Below are positions 25,173-36,166 of a stretch of DNA of 53,689 nt, in pieces (the stretch's first letter is position 1; each line of letters starts with the position of its first letter). The position numbers were made by a program, and so were the translations under genes. The notes beneath the pieces were generated by a model. It was not told the origin of the DNA. It saw nothing but the letters and a program-made list of their open reading frames with translations, and ran no database searches. Where the stretch lies: assembly GCA_938038385.1 (NCBI GenBank), contig CALHRD010000046.1, forward strand, positions 1 through 53,689, written 5' to 3'. This stretch comes from an uncultured Burkholderiales bacterium. Its GTDB lineage: Bacteria > Pseudomonadota > Gammaproteobacteria > Burkholderiales > Thiobacillaceae.

Positions 25173-25877
25173 TCATGTCCGCAGCCCCTGTATCCAGCGG
25201 CCGTACAGACGCTCGGCGACCGCCCGCATGGGGGCCAGCAGGCGTGGGGTCTCGGCGTGGATACGCGCGGGCGTCTGCACGGCAGGGCTGACGGCCTGGG
25301 AGATTTCGCCGGCGCCGACCTCGCACCAGGTGCGGATCATCTCCTCGGTCATTTCCACATGGCATTGCAGTGCCAGGTGTCTGCCCAGGGCAAAGGCCTG
25401 GTTGGCGCAGTGCTCGCTCTCGAGGATGCGCACGGCGCCCGGCGGGATGGCGAAGGTCTCGCCATGCCAGTGGAAGGCCTGAAAACGCTCGATGTCTCCG
25501 AACCAGTCCTGGGTCACGGGGCTGACCACCGTCCTGACCTCACCCCAGCCGATCTCCTTGACCGGATTGGGGCCCACCTCACCACCGAGTGCGCGGGCCA
25601 TGAGCTGACCGCCGAGGCAATGGCCCAGCACCGGGATGTCAAGATCCACCGCCTGGCGGATCAGGCTCAACACGGCCGGGATCCAGGGCAGGCCATCGTT
25701 GACGCTCATGGGACCGCCCATGAACACCAGGCCGGCGAAGCCGGAAGGATCGGCCGGTATGGCCTCGCCCGCGTCGATGGCGATCAGGCGCCAGGGCAGG
25801 CCTTGGGCATCGAGGTATGTGGCAAAATGGCCAGGCCCCTCCGTGGGGGCGTGGCGGAAGACGGCGACGGGTTGCAT
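25173..25877 (-). CDS. GMP synthase-like class I glutamine amidotransferase
   Basis: This 234-residue protein carries a complete class I amidotransferase triad: Cys87 in IPVLGHCLGGQLMARALGGEV, and His173 and Glu175 in LALQCHVEMTEEMI. The oxyanion region GLVFMGGPMSVND is typical of stand-alone GMP synthase-like amidotransferases, some of which act on gamma-glutamyl compounds. No synthetase domain is attached. The ATG at 25877 is 13 bases from the divergent protease start, so their promoters must lie in each other's coding regions or be shared. Confidence 0.85.
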   Translation of the reverse strand: MQPVAVFRHAPTEGPGHFATYLDAQGLPWRLIAIDAGEAIPADPSGFAGLVFMGGPMSVNDGLPWIPAVLSLIRQAVDLDIPVLGHCLGGQLMARALGGEVGPNPVKEIGWGEVRTVVSPVTQDWFGDIERFQAFHWHGETFAIPPGAVRILESEHCANQAFALGRHLALQCHVEMTEEMIRTWCEVGAGEISQAVSPAVQTPARIHAETPRLLAPMRAVAERLYGRWIQGLRT

Positions 25878-25890
25878 GCGGGGGTACGGG

Positions 25891-26547
25891 ATGGTGAAGG
25901 CGTTGGCGGCATTATGCCTGTTTGTGGTCGGGTCGGCAGGCGCGCAGATCAGTGTCACGGTCAGCGGTGTGATGGGGGACAAGGCACTGGTGAGCGTCAA
26001 TGGCGCAGCGCCCAGGGTCGTGCGCCCGGGCGAGAGCGTCGCCGGCGTGCGCCTCGTCGGTGTCGGCCCGCAGGGGGTGGAGATGGTCGTCGATGGCCGC
26101 CGGCAAGTCCTGGCCATCGGTCAGGGCGTACATGCCCCGATAACGGCGTCCGGGGCGGAAGGTGCCGCGTCCGCGGGTGGGCGGGTGGTCTTGACCGCCG
26201 ACGGACGCGGGCACTTCGCTGCAACCGGCACGGTGAACGGTCTGCCGGTGCGTTTCATGGTCGATACCGGCGCCAGCCTCGTCTCCCTGCCAAGTAGCAT
26301 CGCCCGACAGGCAGGGATCAACCTGGCGGAGGCAACCCCCGTGGTCATCAACACGGCGAACGGCCGGGGCCGTGCCCAGCGTGTCGTCATCAACTCGCTC
26401 AAACTGGGTCGGATCAGCGTCAGTCTGGTGGAGGCCCTGGTCGTCGAAGACGCCGCCCTGTCGCAGCCCCTCCTGGGCATGAGCTTCCTCAACCGCACCA
26501 ACATGCTGCGCGAGGGCGATACCCTGGTGCTGACACAGCGCTATTGA
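25891..26547 (+). CDS. Retropepsin-like periplasmic aspartic protease (TIGR02281 type)
   Basis: This 218-residue protein begins with a signal peptide (MVKALAALCLFVVGSAGA, cleavage before QISV). A beta-rich N-terminal part (20-80) precedes a retropepsin-like domain with the catalytic motif DTGAS (125-129) in NGLPVRFMVDTGASLVSLPSSIA, and AEATPVVINTANGRGRAQRVV and PLLGMSFLNR. The domain is the half-size, dimer-forming type. Its substrates are unknown. GTACGGG before the ATG is a weak binding site; an earlier in-frame ATG at 25876 overlaps the divergent gene. Confidence 0.85.
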   Translation: MVKALAALCLFVVGSAGAQISVTVSGVMGDKALVSVNGAAPRVVRPGESVAGVRLVGVGPQGVEMVVDGRRQVLAIGQGVHAPITASGAEGAASAGGRVVLTADGRGHFAATGTVNGLPVRFMVDTGASLVSLPSSIARQAGINLAEATPVVINTANGRGRAQRVVINSLKLGRISVSLVEALVVEDAALSQPLLGMSFLNRTNMLREGDTLVLTQRY

Positions 26548-26577
26548 GCGGGGATGCGACCCCGGCGGCGTGGCGAA

Positions 26578-26650
26578 CTTCGAGTCGGCTCAGCGCCCGC
26601 GGGTCTTGTCGCGTTCGATGAGGGCGTAGGCCGAGTGGTTGTGGATGGAG
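26578..26650 (-). pseudogene. Duplicated 3' end of folE2
   Basis: The minus-strand sequence from 26650 to about 26590 reads [19 protein letters not shown] and a stop, almost the last 20 residues of FolE2 ([18 protein letters not shown]). The flanking 40 bases match too: 26546-26649 aligns with 26691-26793, including the shared GCGGGGATGCGACCCC. No remaining folE2 sequence lies before it, so this is a partial duplication, not a gene. Confidence 0.8.
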
Positions 26651-26733
26651 GAGGAGTGCCGAGCCGGAGGGCGGAGCAGGGGCCCCGCGTGAGCGGGGAT
26701 GCGACCCCGTAGGCGGCCGCAACTTCGAGTCAC

Positions 26734-27579
26734 TCAGCGGTGACGGGTCTTGTCCCGTTCGATCAGGGCGTAAGCGGAATGATTATGGATGGACTCGAAG
26801 TTCTCCGCCTCCACCACATAGGCGTCGATACGCTCATCACGGTTGAGTTCGGCGGCGATGTCACGCACCAGGTCCTCGACGAATTTGGGATTGTCGTAGG
26901 CGTGCTCGGTGACGTATTTCTCGTCCGGCCGCTTCAGCAGTCCGTAGAGTTCGCAGGAGGCGTTTTTCTCGGCCACGCGCACGATGTCCTCGATCCAGAC
27001 GAAGGTATTGGTCTGGACCGAGAGAGTGACGTGCGAACGCTGGTTGTGGGCGCCGTAATCGGAGATCTTTTTGGAGCAGGGGCACAGGCTGGTGACCGGC
27101 ACCAGTACACGGGTGATCTGACGGTAGTGGCCATCCTTGATCTCGCCGATGAAGGTGACGTCGTAGTCGATGAGACTTTCCACGCCGGAGACGGGGGCCT
27201 TTTTGCTGATGAAGTAGGGGAAGTTCATCTCCACATGGCCGGATTCCGCCTCCAGACGGGCCACCATCTGGCGCAGTATGTCCTCGAAGTTCTCCACCGA
27301 GATCTCCCGCTCATAACCGTTCAGGATCTCCACGAAGCGGGACATGTGCGTGCCCTTGAAGTGATGCGGCAGGTAGACGTACATGTTGAAAGTGGCCACC
27401 GTATGCTGCACCCCCGAGGCCTTGTCGGCGACACGGATGGGGTGACGAATGGACTTGATGCCCACCTTGTCGATGGCGATCTTGCGCGAATCCGGATAGC
27501 TCTGCACATCGGGCATGGCTTGTCTGGGCGGGCAGGGAGCAGCGGTTTCGCATACCGCATCGCAGATTTGGCCGGTCAT
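26734..27579 (-). CDS. folE2: GTP cyclohydrolase type IB (FolE2)
   Basis: This 281-residue enzyme opens GTP to dihydroneopterin triphosphate, the first step to folate and queuosine. Motifs seen: [20 protein letters not shown], the conserved Cys pair region [23 protein letters not shown] (C166, C168), and SYDVTF-like segments; C-terminal [18 protein letters not shown]. FolE2 is a metal-dependent T-fold enzyme that can replace zinc-dependent FolE. AAGGAAC precedes the ATG at 27579. It has its own promoter region downstream of dxs with an IscR-like site (27624-27648). Confidence 0.94.
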   Translation of the reverse strand: MTGQICDAVCETAAPCPPRQAMPDVQSYPDSRKIAIDKVGIKSIRHPIRVADKASGVQHTVATFNMYVYLPHHFKGTHMSRFVEILNGYEREISVENFEDILRQMVARLEAESGHVEMNFPYFISKKAPVSGVESLIDYDVTFIGEIKDGHYRQITRVLVPVTSLCPCSKKISDYGAHNQRSHVTLSVQTNTFVWIEDIVRVAEKNASCELYGLLKRPDEKYVTEHAYDNPKFVEDLVRDIAAELNRDERIDAYVVEAENFESIHNHSAYALIERDKTRHR

Positions 27580-27607
27580 GGCGTGTTCCTTTTGTTGAGG
27601 ATGCCCT

Positions 27608-27648
27608 ATGATAGCGGGCGACAATACTTGAGTAAACTACTCAACTAA
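27608..27648 (-). promoter_or_regulatory. Putative folE2 promoter with IscR type 1-like operator
   Basis: The perfect palindrome TTGAGTA-AAC-TACTCAA (27628-27644) lies in a 25-base site (27624-27648) that matches the type 1 IscR pattern I recall (ATASYYGACT, a 5-base centre, AGTCRRSTAT) at about 21 of 25 positions. On the folE2 strand it overlaps a -35 box TTTACT, 17 bases from a -10 TATCAT (27608-27613). It also overlaps the dxs stop. Repression of folE2 by iron-sulfur-loaded IscR is inferred. Confidence 0.55.
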
Positions 27649-29497
27649 AAAGTTCCGCCCAGGTTGCGCGCACGGCGCGTTCGATGCCCGCAGCGTCAAG
27701 CCCGCAACGGGTGAGCAGGAGGGCATGGTCGCCGTGCTCCACGAAGCGGTCGGGCAGCCCCAGGTGCAGGATGGGCCGGACCAGTCCCTGCTCGGCGAGG
27801 ACCTCGGCCACGGCGCTGCCGGCCCCGCCCATGACCACGTTTTCCTCCAGCGTGACCAGGTATCGATGCGTCGACGCCAGTTCCCGAATCAGCGCCGTAT
27901 CGAGGGGTTTGACGAAACGCATGTCGGCCGCCGTGGCATCGAGCGCCTCGGCGGCCGACAGGGCGGGAGCGACCAGACTACCGAAGGCCAGGAGCGCCAA
28001 TTTCTGACCCTGGCGGCGGATGATGCCCTTGCCCACGGGCAGGGGATCGAGTCCCGGCTCGATGATGGCGCCGGGGCCGGTGCCGCGCGGGTAGCGCACG
28101 GCGCCGGGGCCGTCGTGGAGAAAAGCGGTGGTGAGCAGCCGCCGACACTCGTTCTCGTCCGAGGGCGCGGCGATCAGCATGTTGGGTATGCAGCGCAGAT
28201 AGCTCAGGTCGAAGGCCCCGGCATGGGTGGGGCCGTCGGCCCCGACCAGCCCGGCGCGGTCGATGGCCAGCATGACCGGCAGCTTCTGCAGGGCGATGTC
28301 GTGGATCAACTGGTCGTAGGCGCGCTGCAGGAAAGTGGAATAGATGGCCACGACCGGCTTGTAGCCTTCGCACGCCAGGCCGGCGGCGAAGGTCAGCGCG
28401 TGTTGCTCGGCGATGCCGACGTCGAAGTAGCGTTTCGGATGGCGCTTGGAGAATTCCACCAGCCCGGAGCCTTCGCACATGGCCGGGGTGATGCCTATGA
28501 GCCGTTCATCCATCGCCGCCATGTCGTTGAGCCAGGTCCCGAACACCTCGGTGTAGGTGGCGCGCGCGCCCGTCCTGGCGCTCACGCCGGCGGCCGGCTC
28601 GAACTTGCCCACGCCGTGATAGAGACAGGGGTTGGCCTCGGCCGGTCGATAGCCCTTGCCTTTCTGCGTGACCACGTGCAGGAATTGCGGGCCTTTGAGG
28701 GCACGGATGTTTTCCAGGGTCTCGATCAGCACGTCCAGGTCGTGGCCGTCGATCGGGCCCAGGTAGTTGAAGCCGAATTCCTCGAACAGGGTGCCGGGCG
28801 TGACCATGCCCTTGACATGTTCTTCGGCGCGGCGGGCCAACTCGTGCAGCGGGGGCAGGTTGGCCAGCAGCCTTTCCCCGCTGCGCCGCACGGCGTTGTA
28901 GAAGCGGCCCGAGAGCAGTCGGGTCAGATAATTGTTGAGGGCGCCGACATTGGGCGAGATCGACATCTCGTTGTCGTTGAGGATCACCAGCAGGTTGGCG
29001 TCGGTGGCGCCGGCGTTGTTCAGCGCCTCGAAGGCCATGCCGGCGGTCATGGCGCCGTCGCCGATCACCGCCACCACACGCCGGTCCTCGCCCTTGAGCC
29101 TGGCCGCCATGGCCATGCCCAGGGCCGCGGAGATCGAGGTGCTGGAGTGACCGGCGACGAAGGCGTCATAGGAGCTTTCCTCGCGCTTGGGGAAGCCGGA
29201 CAGTCCGTCGGTCTGACGCAGGGTGTGCATGCGTTCCCGGCGGCCGGTTAGGATCTTGTGGGCATAGGTCTGATGGCCCACGTCCCAAACGATGCGGTCG
29301 GCAGGGGTGTCGAAGACGGTGTGCAGCGCGACGGTCAGCTCCACCACCCCGAGGTTCGAGGCCAGGTGCCCCCCGGTGCGGGAGACGGAGTCGATGATGA
29401 AGGCACGCAGCTCTTCCGCCAGGGCCTTGCGCTCGGACGGCGTGAGGGATTTCAGGTCGGCCGGGAAGGCGATGCGCTCCAGGATGGGGCTATTCAA
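27641..29497 (-). CDS. dxs: 1-deoxy-D-xylulose-5-phosphate synthase
   Basis: This 618-residue thiamine-diphosphate enzyme joins pyruvate and glyceraldehyde 3-phosphate, starting the MEP isoprenoid pathway. Motifs: [57 protein letters not shown] (thiamine diphosphate-binding), [20 protein letters not shown] (transketolase-type Glu) and [19 protein letters not shown]. Length is normal. The TTG start at 29497 overlaps the ispA stop (TTGA), so dxs is coupled to ispA. Confidence 0.95.
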   Translation of the reverse strand: MNSPILERIAFPADLKSLTPSERKALAEELRAFIIDSVSRTGGHLASNLGVVELTVALHTVFDTPADRIVWDVGHQTYAHKILTGRRERMHTLRQTDGLSGFPKREESSYDAFVAGHSSTSISAALGMAMAARLKGEDRRVVAVIGDGAMTAGMAFEALNNAGATDANLLVILNDNEMSISPNVGALNNYLTRLLSGRFYNAVRRSGERLLANLPPLHELARRAEEHVKGMVTPGTLFEEFGFNYLGPIDGHDLDVLIETLENIRALKGPQFLHVVTQKGKGYRPAEANPCLYHGVGKFEPAAGVSARTGARATYTEVFGTWLNDMAAMDERLIGITPAMCEGSGLVEFSKRHPKRYFDVGIAEQHALTFAAGLACEGYKPVVAIYSTFLQRAYDQLIHDIALQKLPVMLAIDRAGLVGADGPTHAGAFDLSYLRCIPNMLIAAPSDENECRRLLTTAFLHDGPGAVRYPRGTGPGAIIEPGLDPLPVGKGIIRRQGQKLALLAFGSLVAPALSAAEALDATAADMRFVKPLDTALIRELASTHRYLVTLEENVVMGGAGSAVAEVLAEQGLVRPILHLGLPDRFVEHGDHALLLTRCGLDAAGIERAVRATWAELFS

Positions 29498-30393
29498 AAC
29501 GACCGCTCCACGACGAAGCGCGCGAGCTCGGCCAGCCGGCTCGCGCGTGCCCCGAAAGGCGCGATCGCGGCCAGGGCCGTGTCGGTCAGCTCGCGGGCAT
29601 AGTCGCGCGCCTCGCGCGCCGACATCAGGGTGAGATAGGTCGCCTTGCCCTGGGCGGCATCCTTGCCGGCGGTCTTGCCCAGGGTGGCGGTGCTCGCCTG
29701 TGCATCCAGCACGTCGTCCATGACCTGAAAGGCCAGCCCGATGGCCTTGGCATAACGCTCCAGGGCCTCGCGTGCCTCGGAGTCCAAACGATCGCCGGCC
29801 AGGGCGCCCAGCAGCACCGCGGCGCGGATGAGGGCCCCGGTCTTGTGGATGTGCATGAATTCCAGCTCGGCCAGCTCCAGGGTCTTGCCGGTGCTGTCCA
29901 GGTCCACCGCCTGGCCGCCGGCCATGCCGCGCGAGCCGGCGGCGCGGGCGAGCAGGTGCAGCAATTCGAGCTGCACGGCGGCGTCCGGGTGCAGCCCGGG
30001 GCGGGCCAGCGCCTCGAAGGCCAGGCTCTGCAGGGCATCGCCGACCAGAAGCGCGGTGGCCTCGTCGTACTCCCTGTGGCAGGTGGGCTTGCCTCGGCGC
30101 AGATCGTCGTTGTCCATGCTGGGCAGGTCGTCATGCGTGAGCGAGTAGACATGGATCAGCTCGACGGCACAGGCGACCGTCAGGACGCGCTCTGGCGCGG
30201 CACCCACGGCCTCGCCCGCGGCGAAGGCGAGCATGGGCCGTACCCGCTTGCCGCCGCCCAGGACGGCGTAACGCATGGCGGCATGAAGTCGCATGGGCGC
30301 GATCGCGGCGGCGGGAAGCAGGGCCGCCAACGCATGCTCGGTGCGCGCCTGCACGTCTCGGGACCAGACGGCGAAATCAGGGGCTGGATTCAT
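29494..30393 (-). CDS. ispA: Farnesyl diphosphate synthase
   Basis: This prenyltransferase (about 299 residues from the ATG at 30393; ATGs at 30405 and 30411 are alternatives) makes C15 diphosphate from C5 units. It has the first Asp-rich motif in [22 protein letters not shown] and the second in [16 protein letters not shown], with GGKRVRPML near the start and GGQAVDLD in the middle. It overlaps xseB (end 30377) and dxs, the usual xseB-ispA-dxs order. It supplies precursors for ubiquinone and undecaprenyl lipid synthesis. Confidence 0.94.
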   Translation of the reverse strand: MNPAPDFAVWSRDVQARTEHALAALLPAAAIAPMRLHAAMRYAVLGGGKRVRPMLAFAAGEAVGAAPERVLTVACAVELIHVYSLTHDDLPSMDNDDLRRGKPTCHREYDEATALLVGDALQSLAFEALARPGLHPDAAVQLELLHLLARAAGSRGMAGGQAVDLDSTGKTLELAELEFMHIHKTGALIRAAVLLGALAGDRLDSEAREALERYAKAIGLAFQVMDDVLDAQASTATLGKTAGKDAAQGKATYLTLMSAREARDYARELTDTALAAIAPFGARASRLAELARFVVERSF

Positions 30394-30652
30394 CTTCGGC
30401 GGCATCGCCACCGGCCAGGTCTCTGAGCTCGCCGGCTTCGAGGATGCGGACCTGCTGTTCCGCCTCCCGCAGGACGCGTTGGCAATAGCCGACCAGATCC
30501 ATGCCGCGGCGGTAGTGGGCCAGGGAATGTTCCAGCGAGAGCTGCCCGGTCTCCAGGTCGGTGACCAGAACCTCCAGCTCGGACAGGGCGCTTTCGAAGT
30601 CTTTCGGCTGGGAATCCTTCGCTTGGGGGGGGCGGCCTGCCTTGCCTGCCAT
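30377..30652 (-). CDS. xseB: Exodeoxyribonuclease VII small subunit
   Basis: This 91-residue protein has the XseB pattern: KDFESALSELEVLVTDLETGQLSLEHSLAHYRRGMDLVGYCQRVLREAEQQVRIL, a helical hairpin that caps the XseA nuclease subunits. The N-terminal part is basic. The ATG at 30652 is preceded by CAGG and lies 38 bases downstream of the tRNA gene. The 3' end overlaps ispA. The large subunit gene xseA is not in the window. Confidence 0.9.
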   Translation of the reverse strand: MAGKAGRPPQAKDSQPKDFESALSELEVLVTDLETGQLSLEHSLAHYRRGMDLVGYCQRVLREAEQQVRILEAGELRDLAGGDAAEDESSP

Positions 30653-30690
30653 GGCCTGATTCCGTCTTCGCTGGAGATTGGGTGTGAGGG

Positions 30691-30767
30691 TGGCGCGCCC
30701 GGCAGGATTCGAACCCACGACCCCCTGGTTCGTAGCCAGGTACTCTATCCAACTGAGCTACGGGCGC
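30691..30767 (-). tRNA. tRNA-Arg (anticodon ACG)
   Basis: The minus strand folds into a 77-nt cloverleaf: acceptor GCGCCCG paired with CGGGCGC, D-arm GCTCAGTTGGATAGAG, anticodon stem CCTGG/CCAGG around CTACGAA (anticodon ACG), T-arm with TTCGAAT, discriminator G and an encoded CCA (30691-30693). ACG is read as inosine-containing Arg for CGN codons. Confidence 0.97.
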
Positions 30768-30866
30768 GCTAAAGAGCAGAATTATATCGCAAAGCCGGGG
30801 TCCTGCAAGAAGACATGGCCGTCACGGATACCCCATGAATCCGTGTGGGCGCCACGGGGGCGGGGC

Positions 30867-30919
30867 GTAGGTCGGACTTCAGTCCGACGGTTTGGGTGTC
30901 GGGCTAAAGCCCGACCTGC
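30867..30919. repeat. REP pair, head-to-head
   Basis: The unit beginning GTAGGTCGGACTTCAG (30867-30888) and an inverted unit with core GTCGGGCTAAAGCCCGAC (30898-30919) lie 9 bases apart. The same family as 13709-13776, here between the tRNA and the ybbN stop; it could also act as a transcription end. Confidence 0.78.
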
Positions 30920-30952
30920 GTGGCCTTGGGCTCAATCACCGCGGCTTTGGGA

Positions 30953-31807
30953 CTAGTTGAGCGCGCTCGCGAGCTTGCGACGGTATTCCGAGACCAGCGG
31001 TCCGCCGCCCAGCAGGTTGAAGACCGACAGCATGGTCTTGCGTGCGGCCTCCTCGTTCCAACTGCGGTCCAGACGGATCATCTCCAGCAACTCGTCCATG
31101 CCCTCGGCATGACGACCGGCGGCGATGAGCAGATTGGCCAGTTCCAGACGCGTCGGCAGGTCGTCCGGCGCGGCAGCGATTTTGGCGCGCAGGGATTGTT
31201 CGTCGTGCCCGGAGTCGGACGATCTGGCAAAGGTCAGCCGTGCCACGAGCTTCTGCGCGCGCGCTTCGCCACGCGTCGCGGGCGACAGGCTGTCCAGCAG
31301 GCGGCCGGCCTCCTCGGTCTGACCCTGGTCCAGCAGGATCTCCGCGGCGTCCAGACGCACGTCCTCGTTGGCCATGTCCAGCTTCGATGCCTCGGCCAGG
31401 ACCTGGAGGGCGCCGGCCGTGTCCCCGGCGGCCCTGAGGTCGGCCGCCTTGAGGCGCAGTTCTTCCGCCGGCGAGGGGATGATGCGCTCGAGGAATTGCC
31501 GCACCGCAGCTTCCGGGATCGCCCCGGAAAATTCGTCCACGATCTGGCCGTTGACCACCGCCTTGACGCTGGGGATGCCGCGCACCCCGAACTGGGCCGC
31601 GAGCTCCTGGTTGTGGTCGGCGTTGACCTTGGCGAGGATGAATTTGCCGCCATACTCGTCGGCCAGTTTCTCCAGGATGGGTTTGAGCATGCGGCACGGC
31701 CCGCACCACTCGGCCCAGAAGTCCACCACTACGGGGACCTTCCTGGACCCCTCGATGACCACCTGTTGGAAATCGTTACGTCCGACGTCGAATGAATACT
31801 GTCCCAT
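30953..31807 (-). CDS. ybbN: Thioredoxin-TPR chaperone YbbN/CnoX
   Basis: This 284-residue protein has a thioredoxin fold (1-110) with the motif FWAEWCGPCRML (C35 and C38), cis-Pro region GVRGIPSVKAVVNGQ, then a TPR/tetratricopeptide-like C-terminal half (AEELRLKAADLRAAGDTAGALQVLAEA and LPTRLELANLLIAAGRHAEGMDELLEMI). E. coli CnoX has SxxC; an intact WCGPC suggests this one may also reduce disulfides. It protects clients against oxidation and hands them to DnaK/GroEL in E. coli. Confidence 0.93.
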   Translation of the reverse strand: MGQYSFDVGRNDFQQVVIEGSRKVPVVVDFWAEWCGPCRMLKPILEKLADEYGGKFILAKVNADHNQELAAQFGVRGIPSVKAVVNGQIVDEFSGAIPEAAVRQFLERIIPSPAEELRLKAADLRAAGDTAGALQVLAEASKLDMANEDVRLDAAEILLDQGQTEEAGRLLDSLSPATRGEARAQKLVARLTFARSSDSGHDEQSLRAKIAAAPDDLPTRLELANLLIAAGRHAEGMDELLEMIRLDRSWNEEAARKTMLSVFNLLGGGPLVSEYRRKLASALN

Positions 31808-31879
31808 GTCGCTTTGTGAGAGTGGATATCGATATCCAGAATGGGGCTGACGGATGCGGTTTCAAGTCGAGCTTGGGCA

Positions 31880-34798
<2,919 letters not shown>

Positions 34799-34802
<4 letters not shown>

Positions 34803-35392
34803 ACTGGTCTGCGATCCAGATAGGCCTGGGCGATGGTCAGGCCATCGACGTATTCCAGCTCTCCGCCGGCCGGCACGCCACGCGCCATGCGCGTGACCCT
34901 GAGGCCGCGCGCCTTGAGCAGCTCGGCGGCGTAATGGGCCGTGGCCTCGCCCTCGACGGTGAAGTTGGTGGCCAGGATCACTTCCTCGGTCACGCCGTCA
35001 CAGGCGCGCGTGAGCAGCCGCTCCAGGCCGATCTGACGCGGCCCGATGCCGTCCAGGGGCGAGAGGTGGCCCATGAGTACGAAATAAAGGCCGGAATAGG
35101 CGTGCGTCTCCTCGAAGCGGTTGAGATCCACCGGCATCTCCACCACGCACAACTGCCGCGGGTCGCGACGTGCATTGGCGCACAGGTCACACACCGGCGT
35201 TTCGCTGAAGTTGTTGCAGCGCTCGCAGGGGCGCAGACGCTCCAGGGCCGCCGTCAGGCTCCCGGCCAGCCGGCTCGCCGCCGGCCGGTCGCGCTGCAGC
35301 AGGTGGTAGGCGATGCGGGCGGCGGATTTCGGCCCCAAACCCGGCAGGGTGTGCAGGGCGTCGATGAGGGCGGCGAGGGCGGGAGGATGCAT
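34799..35392 (-). CDS. recR: Recombination protein RecR
   Basis: This 197-residue protein has the helix-hairpin-helix ([18 protein letters not shown]), the C4 zinc finger ([16 protein letters not shown]) and a TOPRIM domain ([55 protein letters not shown]). RecR works with RecO and RecF to load RecA on gapped DNA. The order dnaX-ybaB-recR is the common one, though here R4 and a gap separate ybaB from recR. Upstream DNA is C-rich on this strand and gives no clear promoter. Confidence 0.95.
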
Positions 35393-35569
35393 GCTGGGAA
35401 GGGGGGTGGGGAAGGGGGAATGAGGGGTGGGGAAGGGGGGATGCCTTGTCGCCTCTCAAGTCGTTCGCCGGGCCGCCCCAAGAACGGCCTGGCCCCCGCA
35501 GGGGGCGGCCCGGAAGCCTTTCCCGAGCCGGGGGCGCCGTTCACCCATCCCGCATCACCCATTTCAGCT
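35393..35569. other. G-rich imperfect tandem tract upstream of recR
   Basis: The tract 35398-35443 has repeated blocks of GGGGTGGGGAAGGGGG-like sequence (plus strand), so four or more G-runs lie within 45 bases and a G-quadruplex is conceivable. A GC-rich inverted repeat follows (about 35460-35520). No gene or ribosome-binding site is visible. R4 starts at 35570. Confidence 0.4.
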
Positions 35570-35775
35570 TTAGCGTGAAAGTCGGCGCAGCCGGCTCACG
35601 AAGCGCCCCTCCCCATCCCTCACCCCCGACCCCTCCCCCCCGAGGGGGAGGGGAGACTCGACCCACCTCTCTCCCTGGGGGAGAGAGGCCGGGAGAGAGG
35701 GCCGGAGGGGCTGGGGGTGAGGGAACGGACATGGCCGCTTTCATCCTCTGGGGTGGCTTTGGCCATGTCCGTTAG
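35570..35775 (+). repeat. Dispersed multi-hairpin element, copy R4
   Basis: A 206-bp copy with TTAG at both ends (35570-35573 and 35772-35775). The right-end hairpin has the GGCC form of R2 (CGGACATGGCC...GGCCATGTCCG) and a loop identical to R2 for its visible part. Its final TTA supplies the ybaB stop (TAA on the minus strand), so the boundary of the element coincides with the end of the gene. Confidence 0.85.
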
Positions 35776-36098
35776 AAGGGAAACTTCATTCCCGGCGGCA
35801 GGGGCATGCCGGCGGTCACGCCGGCCATCATCTCCTGAGTGGCGTTCTCCACCTTGCGCACCGCGTCGTTGACCGCCGCGGCGATGAGGTCCTCCAGCAT
35901 CTCCTTGTCGTCTCCCATCAGGGCGGGGTCGATGGTCACCCGCCTGACGTCGTGCTTGCCGGTCATGATCACCTTCACCATGCCGGCACCGGAGGCACCT
36001 TCCACCTCCATCTCCGCGATCTTGTTCTGGGCCTTCTGCAGGTTTTCCTGCATGAGCTGGGCCTGTTTCATCAGGTTGCCGATTCCGCCTTTGATCAT
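35772..36098 (-). CDS. ybaB: YbaB/EbfC nucleoid-associated protein
   Basis: This 108-residue protein has the complete YbaB pattern: [58 protein letters not shown], then [24 protein letters not shown]. It binds DNA as a dimer. AAGGAAG precedes the ATG at 36098. The last codon-plus-stop is made by R4. It follows dnaX after 68 bases. Confidence 0.94.
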   Translation of the reverse strand: MIKGGIGNLMKQAQLMQENLQKAQNKIAEMEVEGASGAGMVKVIMTGKHDVRRVTIDPALMGDDKEMLEDLIAAAVNDAVRKVENATQEMMAGVTAGMPLPPGMKFPF

Positions 36099-36166
36099 GA
36101 TGTCTTCCTTTACGATATCCCTGTCGGATTTAATCCCCCCGTGCATGGGGAATCAAGTCCGGCGGG

